64,000 nt of DNA from Toxotes chatareus (taxonomy: Eukaryota; Chordata; Actinopteri; Toxotidae), in assembly GCA_016801885.1 (NCBI GenBank), contig CM028895.1, positions 9,510,001 through 9,574,000 of the forward strand, read 5' to 3'. The notes beneath the pieces were generated by a model. The model did not search any database. It saw nothing but the letters and a program-made list of their open reading frames with translations, and was not told the origin of the DNA. The translations under genes and the position numbers were made by a program. Shown piece by piece: positions 1 through 11,912 of this stretch (positions are counted from its first letter, which is position 1; each line of letters starts with the position of its first letter).

Positions 1-528
1 GATAAATGAGCACAAGCAAAAGTGACTTTCTGGGGAAAAAAAGGCAATTGTAGCTCACTGATAACATGTTCATACTTCAGAAAAAAATAATCTGTTAGCT
101 GTGAGAGACTTACAGTAAGAATACTGAAAGAATTTGATCAAAACATAAAAATTGTTAGACATAATTTGCATCAGCCTAAAAATTTTAATCACTCTGAAAT
201 TGGGTTGAAAAGCTGTTTTCTACTTTCTATCAAAATGTCTGGAAGTGTGCTCAATTAAGAAGGGACATTCTGATCTTTTTATGTGTTGTTTAACTTCTAA
301 AGCAAACATAATTAGGCGGTGCAAAGACAAAGCGAAAACCTTAAACAGTGCGTTGCTGTCCACAATACTTATTAAGCTCATTGTGCCTTGAAAAATGTCC
401 CTCACCCTGACTCGCCACATCACACAATGTTTTTCTGAGAAGGCAGAGAGAGGGGGGTTAATGTCCCCTGGGCCAGATTTAGGGTTGGTTTCGCTCTCTC
501 TTTTTCTCCTAAACACGCTTACATACAG

Positions 529-745
529 ATACACGCGCGCACACATGCACACACACACACACACAATAGAGATATTATACAGGCAGTACATGCACACCCA
601 CCCACAATCTGGTAAGTTAGCCATGACAAATCCTAGTGGGAGCCAGGCTACCAACAAGCACACTCATACAGTAAGGTCCTGCGCCAACACGTGCACACAC
701 ACACACAAACAAACACACACACACATAGATATAGACATAGATATA
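529..745. repeat. CA-rich microsatellite cluster
   Basis: Several interrupted (CA)n tracts, the longest at about 548-565 and 692-725, are followed by a short GATA/TA-rich stretch. These tracts create spurious Thr-His or Val-Cys open frames on both strands. No gene function is implied. Confidence 0.85.
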
Positions 746-1095
746 TACACACACTGGTGTTTGAACAGGCCACAGGCAGAGGGACGAAGGCAAATGATGT
801 TAGCTTTTATTGCAAAGCAGATTTTATGCTGCTGATGATGTCTTGTCTGTGCTTTTCCAGGAGATAAAGTGTGTGTGCATGTGTGTGTGTGTTCATCATG
901 CTAAATCTCAGTGCGTGTAGGTGATTCCAAGGTTTTCCCTGGACATCACTGTGCTCTCCATGGGGAGTCAGATGAGAAATTAATGGCCCTATTGATTTTT
1001 TTTTCTCTGTTTTCTGCCATCTGTATCTCAGACATTCCCGTGACATCACTTTCATGTGAATATGAAACAACAACCCAGGGGGAAGCAAAAACCAG

Positions 1096-1330
1096 CAATT
1101 TGTGTGATTACACAATCAATAACACCAAAGCCTTTCCCATCGAGCTAATGGCTAACTCAGTAATAGTAATGTTCCTATGGAGAGCATTTGCTACACCACT
1201 GTAATTAATGTTATTAATGGGGGAATCATTCGACTGTGTACTTTGGTAATTGCCTGGAGAGCCGCGCAGGTCTGCACTGATCGAGCATTACATAATTCAG
1301 ACACTGCTAACAGCCCTTGTTTAGTCTAAT
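1096..1330. promoter_or_regulatory. Possible conserved non-coding element
   Basis: This non-coding stretch lacks simple repeats and is dense in homeodomain-type TAAT cores. Examples are a palindrome-like GATTACACAATC near 1106, TAATTAATG near 1203 with a second TTATTAATG beside it, and CATTACATAATTC near 1287. That texture is typical of developmental enhancers. This is inference from composition only, because no alignment could be run. Confidence 0.2.
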
Positions 1331-4300
1331 GGATGTAAAATCAGAGTCTACAGGTGAATTAGTTGTTGTGGTTAATATTAACCTCTGCAACAATAAGGAG
1401 TCCATTTTGGTGCTGAAAAAGGATGACAGATTAATAAATATAATTCAAAACTTTTCCACTATGAAATGAGATGTTATTGTTTGGATAATCTAATATCACA
1501 TGTGCATTTGTAGCACTGCTGAAACATAATGGTACTGAAATCAAGCTAAAGTAAGTCCAATAGAAACAAACAAAAACATAAATAAATACTATAAAAGTGG
1601 AGAGGCTAGAAAAAAAAAGTCTAAAATCAGATCTTTGTTACCTCCGCAGGTGACGGAGGCTCCAATGCCAGCTGCCAGTTGTCACAGAAGTGACTCAACA
1701 AGCAACAGGTAAAATCCCAAGTGTTAAAGCTGGTCATGCTGACAGCTGTGGGTTGTGTATCAGAGGCTGATGGGAGCACAGTCAAATGATTGTTTGTACG
1801 CAGGTTCACACCATAGGTGTTCATTAAGAGTAACTTAGTGAAAGAGTTCTCCAGCAATGTAGAATTACACACCAGATTGGTGGACTCAGGAGACAAACTT
1901 TACCGGCTCTACTTTTTACTGTTTTGATTACGGAGCAATTAGCTGTTAAAAATCCTAATGTTTTCATCAGGTGTGGGCTGAGAGAGAGAACAGAACTAAA
2001 AGAAGAGTGAAAATTGAGCATGCATTTATCAAGAGGCCAGTTGATGTGGCCCTGTATTTGCTGCATTGGTAAATTGCCCACTGCTTGCTACTAAATTTGC
2101 CACATCAACTTAAAAGTTGATAGCAAATTAGTGTTGTGTTCACAGCTTGTTTACTGATTCATGTGCCATGAAATTAGTTATTGCAGGTATGAGTTGAGAC
2201 TGTTTAACTGATCGTAGTTTCCACGGTCTAGAATAAACAAACAAAGCCCAACTTTTCAGTCAGCTTGGACAAGAAGCCTTTAAAATGCCAGGACACCTGG
2301 GTAAACTGCAGCTGCTTGTGTGACATGATCAAAAGCTCCAGGACAGCTACTGAATGAACCTTGACATTGTTTTGCAAAAATACAGCTAATGACAGTTAAA
2401 TCAATAAACCTTACTAATGTACATTAGATATGTGGCATGTAATAAATTTAAGCTTTAAACACTACATACTTTAGCCTTTTGGCAGGAGTTGACTCCTGTG
2501 TTCAAACAGGTAATGCTTTGGAGGGTGACAGAAAGCAACATCTGTTAAGGTGGAGAAAAAAACAAGGTGAACAAACACATCCAGCTCTCGCAGCGGCCAG
2601 GCCTCGGCGTGCAGTCCATTAGTAGTCTTCAGCACCCCTCACCTTTCCCCCACTTTGTGATCAGCCTTAAACTGAGCGAAGGCTTCACAGCTTTCAAACA
2701 GGAGATTATTACGGCTGACAGGCCAAATGAAGAGCAAGTGCAGCGACCACTATTTTGCTGTTTTGTGTGAGCTATTGTTGAGACATGAGTGTGACTGAGC
2801 TGTCCAACAGAAGCAAAACAAAGAGTTATGAAATAGTGAAGAGTGCCCTTCTGAAGTGCATACACCTGTGACTACCAGCTGAAAAATGGAGAGGTGGACC
2901 CAGCATCATTATCTAGTTCTGGACCAAAATCTAATTCAAAGGTCCATAGTGCAGAAACAAATTTGAACAAATACTGTATAAAAGCAGTTTCTTGTTACAC
3001 TGAAAGAAATAGAAAGGTATTAACATGACCTATTATCAGGTATCAAGTGGGGCATACAGGGAAAAAAATGCTTTCTCTTGCTATTCAACTTCTGTCTTAC
3101 AGAAACTATATTTCAAAATTACATTACATTCTAGATATTATACAATTCTACCTTAATTGGACCTGCAGAGTGAGTGGCACCACTAGACTCTTTAATTATG
3201 CACAGATGCATTTGCACAGATTCCTTCACAATGCTTAAGTCAAGTCATGTACATGACCAAGCATTGTAATAAAGTGTATATAATATATATAGCTTTTGAA
3301 TGTCATTATTTCATTTTCCTGTTCTGCCATGTTTGTTTTCTTAAATAGCTCTATAGCTCTTTATCTGTTTCCTTATCTGTTTCTCTACAGACTGTTTCTT
3401 GTTACATGTGAATTTCTCATATTATCTTATCCTCATATTTCCATACTAATGTTTATTAAATATAGTTTAGAGTCTTTTCATTTATAAAACATTTCACCGT
3501 AGATGTGAATTTGTCCCGAACACTCAATCCAGTAATTAATTTCCATTAGTTCTTATATCCAGTAATTACATAACCATACTCATGAGGCAATGCCAAGCAA
3601 TCAGTATAGGCAGCTCATGTTCAAAGGAGGATTCACCAAGCTGATATGGTCTGGCATGCAGTAGGTTAAAGCTCAGTGTTGCACTTTGTAATACATTAAA
3701 ATATGAGCAAGAGGGAATACAAAGTATTGTGTGGGAACATAATTGCAAGGGGATGCAAAACAAGGCAGCGCAAAAGAGAATGCACAAAAAAAAAAAAGCA
3801 CTACCACTGTGGCCTTGACTTCTGTTACATAAATGTCTGTGCAGACAGTTTACTCTGCAACAGAAACACAAAGAAATCAAAAAACACCTGAACATTTACA
3901 AACTTTATTTTAGTCAACATAACATGTACAGGTGTTATTAAATTCAATAACAGTAATAACTATTATTCTTAAGCTAAGACATGTATTTAACATTAAAGGA
4001 GCAATAACAGCCTGGCATGTAAAAACTTTTACAAGGGGAAGATATCTCTCCATGTATCCAAACACAACTGCAGGTCTCCTGGTCTGCAGCAGTACCCTTG
4101 TTCCTGTGTGGCACTGTGATGCCCTCAACTAGTACCTGTTTAAACAGTCTGGCAGATAAACTGCTGTGTTTGTGGCTGCCAGATTCATTCAGACTCTTTA
4201 CAGCACAGCAGCTGACAAGGAATCAGACAGACTTATTATCACCTCTCTCCTCAGTCCGTCACACACACACATACACGTGCCTGCGGCTGCTTTACTCCTG

Positions 4301-4914
4301 AATTATAACTGCAGCTGCTGAGACAAGGGGAGATAAGGCAACCGTCTAAACAACCTTTTTCATTTCCTGCACTTGCACAGTTGAGTGCATCATATCTTAT
4401 CAATGCAACCATATACCTGGGCCACTATGGAGTTTCAGAGATAGTAAATTTGAAGTAAAAATAAATGCTCATTTGACTTCTGCAGGGTTAATAGTGGGGC
4501 GTACATCAGGTTACATTTCACTGCTCATCCTGAGGGGGAGGAAATCAAAGCTGCTAAACACACTTGAGCACATGGCACATGTTTTGACACGTTTGTGGTA
4601 TATCCCTGTATCTGTCTGTCTCATTCACTATCTGCTTTTCTCTGTCACACATACACACACACACAAGTCTGAGCAAACAAGATTTAAAAGTGTCTAGGTG
4701 TAAATTGAAGCTATTTTCCGGAGCAAAGTACTTGCTTTCTCAATGTGCCATTAGTCTCTTCAAACAGACCCACCTGCACTCCGGAGGAAGAGTCTGGAAC
4801 GAGGTGAAGAGGATGTAAAAAACAAAAACAAGTCAGGTGTGACACAAGCCGATGCCGTCAAAGAAACGTGCTACAGTAAAGACATGTGACCAAGCCGCAG
4901 TTGGATTTTATCCC

Positions 4915-4920
4915 TTTATT
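4915..4920 (-). terminator. gpr6: Candidate gpr6 poly(A) signal AATAAA
   Basis: The plus strand reads TTTATT, which is the canonical AATAAA on the minus strand about 470 bases past the gpr6 stop codon. It would give a 3' UTR of about 0.5 kb, with cleavage expected near 4890-4905. No better-placed canonical hexamer was noticed between the stop and this point, but I did not search exhaustively. Confidence 0.4.
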
Positions 4921-5326
4921 CCTCTTGTAGAAAATGTACATCAAAGACAATACAATACAAAATAGAAAAATGGCACACAGTACTCACAAGTTCAAACGTT
5001 GAAACACGATAAGGGCTATACAATACTGCTTTGGCATTTCAAAAAAACACTGAATAAAGTGCAAGGTTTTCCATTCCTTTTCTCATTTAAGTACATTCAC
5101 AGGTTTGTTTTGTCTTTTTCACAGAAGTTTCTTGTTCACAGCATTTCCAAAATCTCATCCTAACTCATGTTGAGACATAGTAAAGTGCAGATACAGTATG
5201 CATGAGAGACACGTTTCTAGCATCACACCCCCTTTGTGTTTGTAAAGCATTCACTGTCAACTCTAAGCAGATTGTCGATGGTCACGGGATGGTTTTCTTT
5301 TGCTCTCTTTTCTTCACACACTAACA

Positions 5327-5328
<2 letters not shown>

Positions 5329-5360
<32 letters not shown>
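5329..5360. repeat. (CA)n microsatellite in the gpr6 3' UTR
   Basis: A nearly pure CA tract (GT on the sense strand) begins about 30 bases after the gpr6 stop codon. It is therefore likely transcribed as part of the 3' UTR. Its length is expected to vary between individuals. Confidence 0.85.
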
Positions 5361-5365
<5 letters not shown>

Positions 5366-5390
5366 ATACACAAAGAGCCCTAGCACCTTT

Positions 5391-6398
5391 TTAGACTTCA
5401 CTTGGTGACCTGGACCGGTAGGCCCCGTTGGTCTGAAAGCAGCCACAGAGAAGCATGTAGATGGAACGCTGGATCTCTGCATTTCTGTAGGCGTAGATGA
5501 TAGGGTTGATCATGGAGTTGTAGGTGGCTGGCAGCAGTGTAGCGTAGGTGTACACCGATGGATACTCCCTCTCGCCCACCAAGCAGTAGATGGCGAACGG
5601 CAACCAGCTGGCACCAAAAGTCCCGAGGATGATAGCAAGAGTGGAGACCCCTTTCTTGGTGGCAACATAATGCGATGTGGCAAAAAAGTGCTGCTGGAGG
5701 GCAATCTGGTGGGCGTGGTGGCACACTATCTTGCAGATCTTGAAGTAGAGGGTGAGCATGAGCACAAAGATGGCGAAGAAGGAGGTGGCCAGGAGTGTGA
5801 CGTTGCTCCGGGTCAAAGGGCGGACGATGCTGCAGGAGGCCGGCTCGTCCAGGCAGTTCCAGCCGAGTACCGGCAGCAGGCCAAGGAACAGAGACACACC
5901 CCAAGTCCCCAGTAACATCAGGTGTACATACTGCAGAGTCTTCTCTGAGAAGTATGTCAGGGCGTTGTAGAGGGAGAAGTAACGGTCCACTGTTATGGCT
6001 AAGAGGCTGCTGATGGAGGCAGTGAAGGAGGCCACCAAGAAGCCTACAGTGATAAGGCTGATAGTCTCAGAGGAGATCACATACTGGAACACAAAGTTCA
6101 GGATTAATCCCATGCCGGCCAGCAGGTCCGCTGTAGCCAGGCTCCCGATCAGCACAAACATGGGAGTCCTTAGTGTTGGTGTGTAGAAGATGATCGCTAC
6201 CACTATGGCATTTTCACATGCGATGACAGTGCCTGACATACAGAGCATGATGTCCCAAGGGTTGATGGGGAAATCTAAAGGGGCAGTGGAGAACTCCAGG
6301 CTACCGTTGTGCTCTGGAGACTCAGCCTCCATCCATGGGAGAGCTTCCCTGGCCACAGGAGTCGCAGAGGAGTCATTCACCACCAGCGACTCATTCAT
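5391..6398 (-). CDS. gpr6: G protein-coupled receptor 6 (Gs-coupled orphan receptor)
   Basis: A 335-residue class A GPCR of the GPR3/6/12 group, a plasma-membrane receptor with high constitutive Gs activity that raises cAMP. It is closest to GPR6: the INPWD lead into TM1, CGCFQ in the tail and the C-terminal RSRSPSEV are shared with mammalian GPR6. Visible landmarks are N-glycosylation sequons at N2, N8 and N31, the TM1 asparagine N63, the TM2 LATAD aspartate D91, DRY 138-140, SWLP 264-267 in TM6 and NPIIY 298-302. Probable palmitoylation cysteines are C318 and C320. There is no TM3 cysteine; C182 and C189 instead suggest the intraloop ECL2 disulfide typical of this lipid-receptor-like group. 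The coding region is one exon. I start at M6398 (MNES), because the longer open frame upstream crosses a good splice acceptor at 6421-6422. The family is usually 330-362 aa. Confidence 0.95.
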   Translation of the reverse strand: MNESLVVNDSSATPVAREALPWMEAESPEHNGSLEFSTAPLDFPINPWDIMLCMSGTVIACENAIVVAIIFYTPTLRTPMFVLIGSLATADLLAGMGLILNFVFQYVISSETISLITVGFLVASFTASISSLLAITVDRYFSLYNALTYFSEKTLQYVHLMLLGTWGVSLFLGLLPVLGWNCLDEPASCSIVRPLTRSNVTLLATSFFAIFVLMLTLYFKICKIVCHHAHQIALQQHFFATSHYVATKKGVSTLAIILGTFGASWLPFAIYCLVGEREYPSVYTYATLLPATYNSMINPIIYAYRNAEIQRSIYMLLCGCFQTNGAYRSRSPSEV

Positions 6399-6420
6399 AT
6401 CTCCACTCTGTTCCTTCGTC
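6399..6420 (-). other. gpr6: gpr6 exon 2 5' UTR stub after splice acceptor
   Basis: On the minus strand a pyrimidine-rich run ending in CCACAG (AG at 6422-6421) precedes the start codon by 22 bases. This suggests that the coding exon is the second exon, as in other GPR3/6/12 genes with a non-coding first exon. The matching donor would be at 7464-7463. No transcript evidence is available. Confidence 0.5.
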
Positions 6421-7464
6421 CTGTGGACAGAAGAAGAACACATAGGTTGGGTTGTTAATAATAATGTGAAGGAAGAAGTCTCTTTTGACTTCTTTTTTAG
6501 GGAGTCAAAAGTCAGGGATGTTACCTGACAGCACCAGTGGAGCTGGTAAAGTTTCAGTGTCTTGGTTAATGACACTTGTGTAGGGTGTTTTCTTGTCATT
6601 CCCGACCAGTGAAGCATAAACTATATGAAGCACATTTACTTACTTAAATATGTAAGTGCTCAATGCAAAATTTCACAGAAAGCAGAATAAACTAGGCATT
6701 TTTACATGAGAACAAAGCATTTATAGTTTCATTTGCGGAAAATCTGTTGCAAGAGTCATGCAAAAGTTACAAAGAAAATCCACCTTAAAACAGATTTTTG
6801 TAATTCCTTTAGTGTCTACTATGCAGCTCAGTTTTAATTTGTGAATTTGAGTTGAACAACAAAGAAACAGGCTGTATTGATGAAGTCCTTTACAAATCCT
6901 GAAACTGCTCCATAGTGAGTATGAAGTGAAACAACTCCAAGAACAAATTTTCTAGTAGTATTACACAAATGAAAGCCCTACATTCAACTAGATGGACTAT
7001 CTCAAAAACATTTTTTTTTAAAATTCATCTTTTAATGCTCAAATTTCTAGCTTAGAGGAGCAGATGTCTGTTACTGGTGTTACCATCTAAAAAAAAATCC
7101 CTGGCACAGCACAGGGTATTTCAGTTTTAGGATGGATTTTCCTTTTAAAAGTTGTTGCCAATAGCGCAACAGCAAAAAGCACAGGAGCTGTCCGTGGTGC
7201 TGAAATCACAAACTAAACATCGCTCATATCATTAGCTTCCTTTTCTAATTTCTTTTATAAATGATTTGAATACTCTTATAAGGACTTATAGGGTGATTGT
7301 GATTCATTTAAATTAGATCTTTGGCTTCCTACAATTTTATTCCAAGGAGTTCGTTCTTACAACACTGTGCTATTTCGGAGGGACAAACTAAAATAAAAAC
7401 ACTTGCAACCGACATAAATGTTTGCTATTTAGAAGACCATTTCTGATGAGCTTAGAATACGTAC

Positions 7465-7730
7465 CTCCGTGACAAAACGGTATGAGCTGAGATTTGCGCT
7501 GAAATCAGAGCTCTTCGTCCAAGGGCAAAATGTGAAAAAACAAAACGAAGAGGATGCAACGGGTGCCCCGTTTCTGTCGCTCCTGTGGACCCTCTCCAGT
7601 CAAGCCCTTGATTTGGTTGTGCTTCCCACGCATGGGACAGACACCCAGGGCAGGGGTGGTGTGAAGCATTGGCCGGTGTTCAGCTCGGTGAGGAAGGTGA
7701 ATGTGAGGAGGAGGACGAGATGGAGGGAAC
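7465..7730 (-). other. gpr6: Probable non-coding first exon of gpr6
   Basis: A minus-strand segment ends with a strong donor, ACGGAG followed by GTACGT (exon end 7465). It lies just downstream of a TATA-like/CRE promoter, which places the transcription start near 7725-7730. The implied intron is about 1.0 kb (6421-7464). The exon contains an upstream ATG at 7669 opening a 54-codon reading frame that closes at 7505. The exon limits are inferred from sequence signals alone. Confidence 0.45.
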
Positions 7731-7754
7731 CGACCGAAGACGAGCGAGGAGAGC

Positions 7755-7774
7755 TTTAAACCCGAGTGACGTCA
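7755..7774 (-). promoter_or_regulatory. gpr6: gpr6 core promoter: CRE plus TATA-like box
   Basis: Read on the minus strand, a perfect palindromic cAMP-response element TGACGTCA (7774-7767) is followed six bases later by TTTAAA (7760-7755). The predicted start is about 25-30 bases further on. The flanks are GC-richer, with repeated GAGCGAG-like CpG sequence up to about 7850. The spacing resembles known CREB-responsive TATA promoters. Confidence 0.5.
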
Positions 7775-8213
7775 GGGCAGAGAGGGAGAGAGTGAGCGAG
7801 CGTGAGAGAGAGTGCGCGAGCGAGAGAGAGCACCATAGCAACCGCAGAGAGAAGAAACAACAAAACATGAGCTCCCACTTCAGCAAACAATCTTAACTGC
7901 TTTTAGATCAAGTGTAGCGGCAAGTTTTCAATTAAATTAAACTTGAAGAATCTGGGGACAAAGTGGGCAAGTTTCAAGTCACTCTGATAAACCAGTAAAC
8001 TAAAATCAGCAAACAAAATCATTTCTTCCAAAGAAACTGACAAAAATCTCCATCCATCTCACAATGTTGAGGAAAGTGATGTGAAATTCCTGGATCGGAC
8101 CATTAAACCAGATTAGCAACCAAATTTGATGGATTCTTCCTTTGGCCTGCGCCAAAGCCCTCAACCAAGTGTGGCACAAATTGGGTCAGTGCCTTTTTGC
8201 ATTAATCCTTCTG

Positions 8214-8260
8214 ACAAACAAACAAACAAACAAACAAACCAACCAACCAACCAACAAACA
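8214..8260. repeat. Tetranucleotide repeat (ACAA)n then (ACCA)n
   Basis: About six copies of AAAC/ACAA grade into four of AACC and back to AACA. It is a compound simple repeat with no coding value. Confidence 0.85.
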
Positions 8261-8849
8261 GACTTCAACCAAGAACAAAAAGAACTAAACAAGAATTACA
8301 AAGATTAATTACAGAATATTTCTGAAGGGTAGAACATTTTTATTTAAAGAAAAACTAGCCTCATACATCCCTGTAAAAAACATAGCACAGGTTACACAGC
8401 TTAGCGCTTTATGTAAAGAAAGTGGAGAACACAGCAATAATTTCTCTCAGTTGGAAAAATGTACCCAAAACAGCTACAACCAGATGGATGGAGTCTAGAA
8501 AGTCCGGTGATCCACTGCCCAGAGGACATGACCAGTGAAGCAGGGAGGAAGAAATACAGGAGCAAGCTGCTCCACCCTGAGACACTCAGGGTGGACTTTA
8601 AAAGAAGAGATGACAAAGCAGTTCTGTTACCATCCAGAAGCTCAGCATTGCTCTGTCCATGAGAAATAAAACGACCTTAAAATGACTGACAAAAAGATTG
8701 ACAAAAGACACACTTCTTGTCAATCTGGAGGAAAAGCTGCTTAGGATGGAAGGTACAGAGCAGCACCCTCAAAATCAGACCACAGACACAGGCTCACAGA
8801 CTGGCCCCCTGCACCCAGGCAGTACCACAGGCCAGATGACCTAGCCCCT

Positions 8850-9000
8850 AAAAAAAAAAAAAAAAAACCAAACTAAAATCTGACTAAGCATGTGGACCTG
8901 ATGGCATCAGGACAGAGATTCTGAAACACAGCAGCCCTGAGCTGAGACAGGTCCTGCTTCAGTCAGTCTGCTTTCCTGAGATCTGGAGCACCTTGCAGTG
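8850..9000 (+). mobile_element. Non-LTR retrotransposon relic (reverse transcriptase fragment)
   Basis: After an A-rich tract (8850-8867), the frame from 8891 to 8989 reads CGPDGIRTEILKHSSPELRQ and continues to FPEIW. This matches the GPDGI...LK...L...FP..W pattern at the start of LINE reverse-transcriptase fingers. The frame is not extended on either side, so this is an old truncated copy. Neighbouring sequence at about 8440-8840 may belong to the same element, but I could not recognise a domain there. The clade is not assigned. Confidence 0.55.
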
Positions 9001-10774
9001 CACAGCGCTTTGTGCATGTGTGTTTATGTTTGGTTGTTTCCGGAGTTTCCTTCCAGCCTGCAGAAACAGATCAAGCTCAGTTTGATTGGTTTCTAAACAC
9101 TGTGTGTTCTGCACACCTGTGACAACTGACAGCATCTCAGACACTCACTAGAGGACTCACTAGGCCAACGCGTGATTCAGTGTGTCGAGTTAATGATGTT
9201 CATCTGGGAACAAACATCATGTTATCCCCCAATAGGTACCGATAGTACTTCTGTTACTCCTAATATCTTTTGCCATAATGATCACTTCTTTTCCTCTGTT
9301 TGAAACATTTTGGATCTCTTTTTTTCATTTTCCTTTGATATATTTACTCACTTTTACCACCTTTTCTGACTATTTCATTTGGCAATTGTATACTTCAGTA
9401 GCCTACTGAAACCATTAGTCTACAGTGAGCCCTGAAAAAGCTGGTGTGTAATAACACAGTGACTGTGAAGCTCAAGTTTAGAGTTTAATTTTGATTTAAA
9501 CAACAGATAGACCATCATAAAATGGTCTAACTGCTCAGTAATGTGTTGAGTATTTGGACTTTGGCTGGCTTCCTTCTTCCTTTTCCACCACCTATCTTAA
9601 TATTTATGGTGGCCACGTTTGTTGTGCTTATATGTTACACTTCAATAATTAAATGTCAAATAACAATGGATGAAATATAGGGAGACAGAGGGAGGTAGGG
9701 GGAGATTTAAAACAGCATAGCAATATGGTAACCAGTTTTGGTTTCCAGGCAACAGCTGTTTGGCCACCTTTTGTCAGAGGACCGGGGGCTGGAGAGAGGG
9801 TTGTCTTCATTCATAAGCTAAGCGGTCACATGAAGTGCCTAGTGACTCATGTCAAAGACCTAGGCAGATACCCAACCACATACACGACTAAAAATACATC
9901 TCAAAATCATTTTTGATTGTTTTCCATGATGGACTAAACTTAAAGTAATTGAATTTCCACAAAAATAGAAGCACTGCACCACTGGCACCACATACAAACA
10001 CTCGGTCTTTGTTCTATTTTTGGTGTGAACTACCACGAACAGATGCCCCAAAAATATCAGTGACTGGATGAATTTATTCATCCATACCCATGTGTGCTGA
10101 GAGGTTCCAGTGTAATAAGACACCTGCCATTAGGAACATGAAAACATGAGACAAACAGGGCCGTACATAAAGTAGCCCTTTTCCCTTCAAAACATCCCCT
10201 TTCGGGAAACAAACCCTAACCGTTTACAGTCAGCCCGTCCACAAACACAGACAACAGACTCATTTTCAAGAGTGTGCACATGCTCTCACATGCTGGTACA
10301 CAAACACACAAAGCTCTGTGACTCACCCCTCAATGTAAGAATACCTTAATAGAGATATTTACTCTGGATAAACTGTGTAGGTTTCAAATAATTAAATCAA
10401 GAAAAAGCTTTAAACAAGGGAGCTGAGATAAAGAAAATTTAAATAATGAAAGATGACAGAGTATGGACGATGGATAGATTTTAGATGAGGATAAATGGTG
10501 AACATCTGCTGTTAGGAGACAAATGGAAGTAGGAGGAGAGGCGATGAAATGTGTCTGTGACAGTTGAACAGAGACATTGCACAGACGCATTTATTGTAAA
10601 GACGTAACACCTCAATTTACTCACAAACTTGACCTACTTCTTACAAGAGAAGTAGTTCCATTCACTCTGAAGGACTTGCACACTTTACACTCATTGTTGC
10701 TCCTGGAAAACAAAATGAGTGGACCACTCACAAAAGGATTCACAAAAGAAACAGTCACATAATCTGATAAATGT

Positions 10775-10940
10775 GTCTGACCCACTGTAGCTTAGCGTAC
10801 CTGCCTCCCTGCAGATGTCATCATGACCTGGATTTTATGATAATTACATCTGCTAAAAAATTGCTGATGGCCCAAATGAAATGATTTCTAAACACCGTGC
10901 TAAGAAATTAAGCACTGCTTGTAAACACAGATAATGAATC
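10775..10940. promoter_or_regulatory. Possible conserved non-coding element
   Basis: A repeat-free stretch between gpr6 and fig4 contains closely packed homeodomain and bZIP-like motifs. These include ATGTCATCATGACC near 10815, TGATAATTACATC near 10838, AAATGAAATGATTT near 10876 and AAATTAAGCACTGC near 10905. The composition resembles deeply conserved enhancers. No alignment was possible, so this is a weak call. Confidence 0.2.
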
Positions 10941-11298
10941 TAAAAAGATGTTTTAAAATGAAAAGAAAAAAAAGAATCTAATTTGGCTTTGATATCACTG
11001 GTAACCGAGCAAAATCTAACATGACACTGTGGTCACATCCTCACTATTGTTGGAAATTTAGGGATTTTAAAAAGAACAGGTTAAGTTCTACAATTACACG
11101 TTGCAGACAGAAGTTTAAGACAGAAAAATAACATAATAGTCCTGTAGACTTATTTTCCCAGGCGTATATTTATTTGTATAGGTATGTATTCAGAAAATAT
11201 AACAAGTTAATATAACAGTGGGCTCTGGGTTCTTTTTTTATCTTGTCTATCCCCATTACTAACTTACTAATAAATATATGTTAGTTAGTCATGTTTTA

Positions 11299-11322
11299 TA
11301 CACACACACACACACACACACA
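11299..11322. repeat. (CA)n microsatellite
   Basis: About 11 uninterrupted CA units in AT-rich intergenic DNA. Confidence 0.85.
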
Positions 11323-11799
11323 TATGCAGACAGTGTCCTTGCCTAATACTTGCCTTACTTTTTGTAATGTAATAAATTTATCTTCTCTATGTCTGAGCAG
11401 AATTTTATCATTAGATATGACTTAGTATAGAGTAATAAACCTATGTATCTCAGGGTGACAGAACACCTTAACATGTATAGTGGAAACAGCAGAAATAATA
11501 GTTATCCTTGTACATGGTGTGAGCAGAACTACAAAAGTACTGATGTTTTTTTTTCTGGGAATGAACTGTTATGAACTGTCCTCTATGGACAAATGAGCCT
11601 TGAAGTTCCTAATACATTCAAAAGGGACTTGTGTAACACTGTTGTGAAGTGAAAAAACCAATAACTCTGAGCAAATAAATTTCAGAGAAATCCACTTCAA
11701 CGAAAAGTAGCCTTGCACAAGACCTTGATACTGCAGATATCTTTCTTAGTTTAGTTCCTAGTTATTCTGTTATTGGAATAGTGCTTATTTAATCTTGTT

Positions 11800-11912
11800 C
11801 TGGCCATATTGGCCTCTTACTTATATTTACTTACTGTACTGTAACCCTGCTGTTGCTAAATGCAATTTCCCCACTGAGGGACTAATAAATGATTTTCTTA
11901 TCTTATCTTGAC
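11800..11912 (+). mobile_element. Retrotransposon 3' tail with TTATC end repeat
   Basis: The sequence passes through AATTTCCCCACTGAGGGACT and AATAAATGATT and ends in TCTTATCTTATCTTG. A CCCCA-TGAGGGA hairpin-like motif followed by short tandem pentamers is the typical 3' end of CR1/L2-like teleost LINEs and the SINEs that borrow their tails. No coding part is attached. Confidence 0.45.

Larger units (their letters stand above)
1..4914. other. Intergenic region downstream of gpr6; no gene seen
   Basis: I see no supported coding exon or RNA gene here. Open frames are short and mostly run through CA/TG repeats or AT-rich sequence. A CA-rich microsatellite cluster lies at about 529-745. A segment near 1096-1330 looks less degenerate than its surroundings and is listed separately as a possible conserved element. 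The rest is featureless AT-rich DNA. Confidence 0.6.

Noticed and set aside
395..835. 146-residue open frame, plus strand
   Set aside because: It runs through CA microsatellites (Thr-His repeats), has no domain and shows no coding signature.
5398..5904. 168-residue frame overlapping gpr6 on the same strand
   Set aside because: It is a shifted-frame shadow of the GPR6 coding sequence.
6399..6617. 73-residue N-terminal extension of gpr6
   Set aside because: It crosses a strong splice acceptor at 6422-6421, is not similar to any GPR6 N-terminus and is better read as intron plus 5' UTR.
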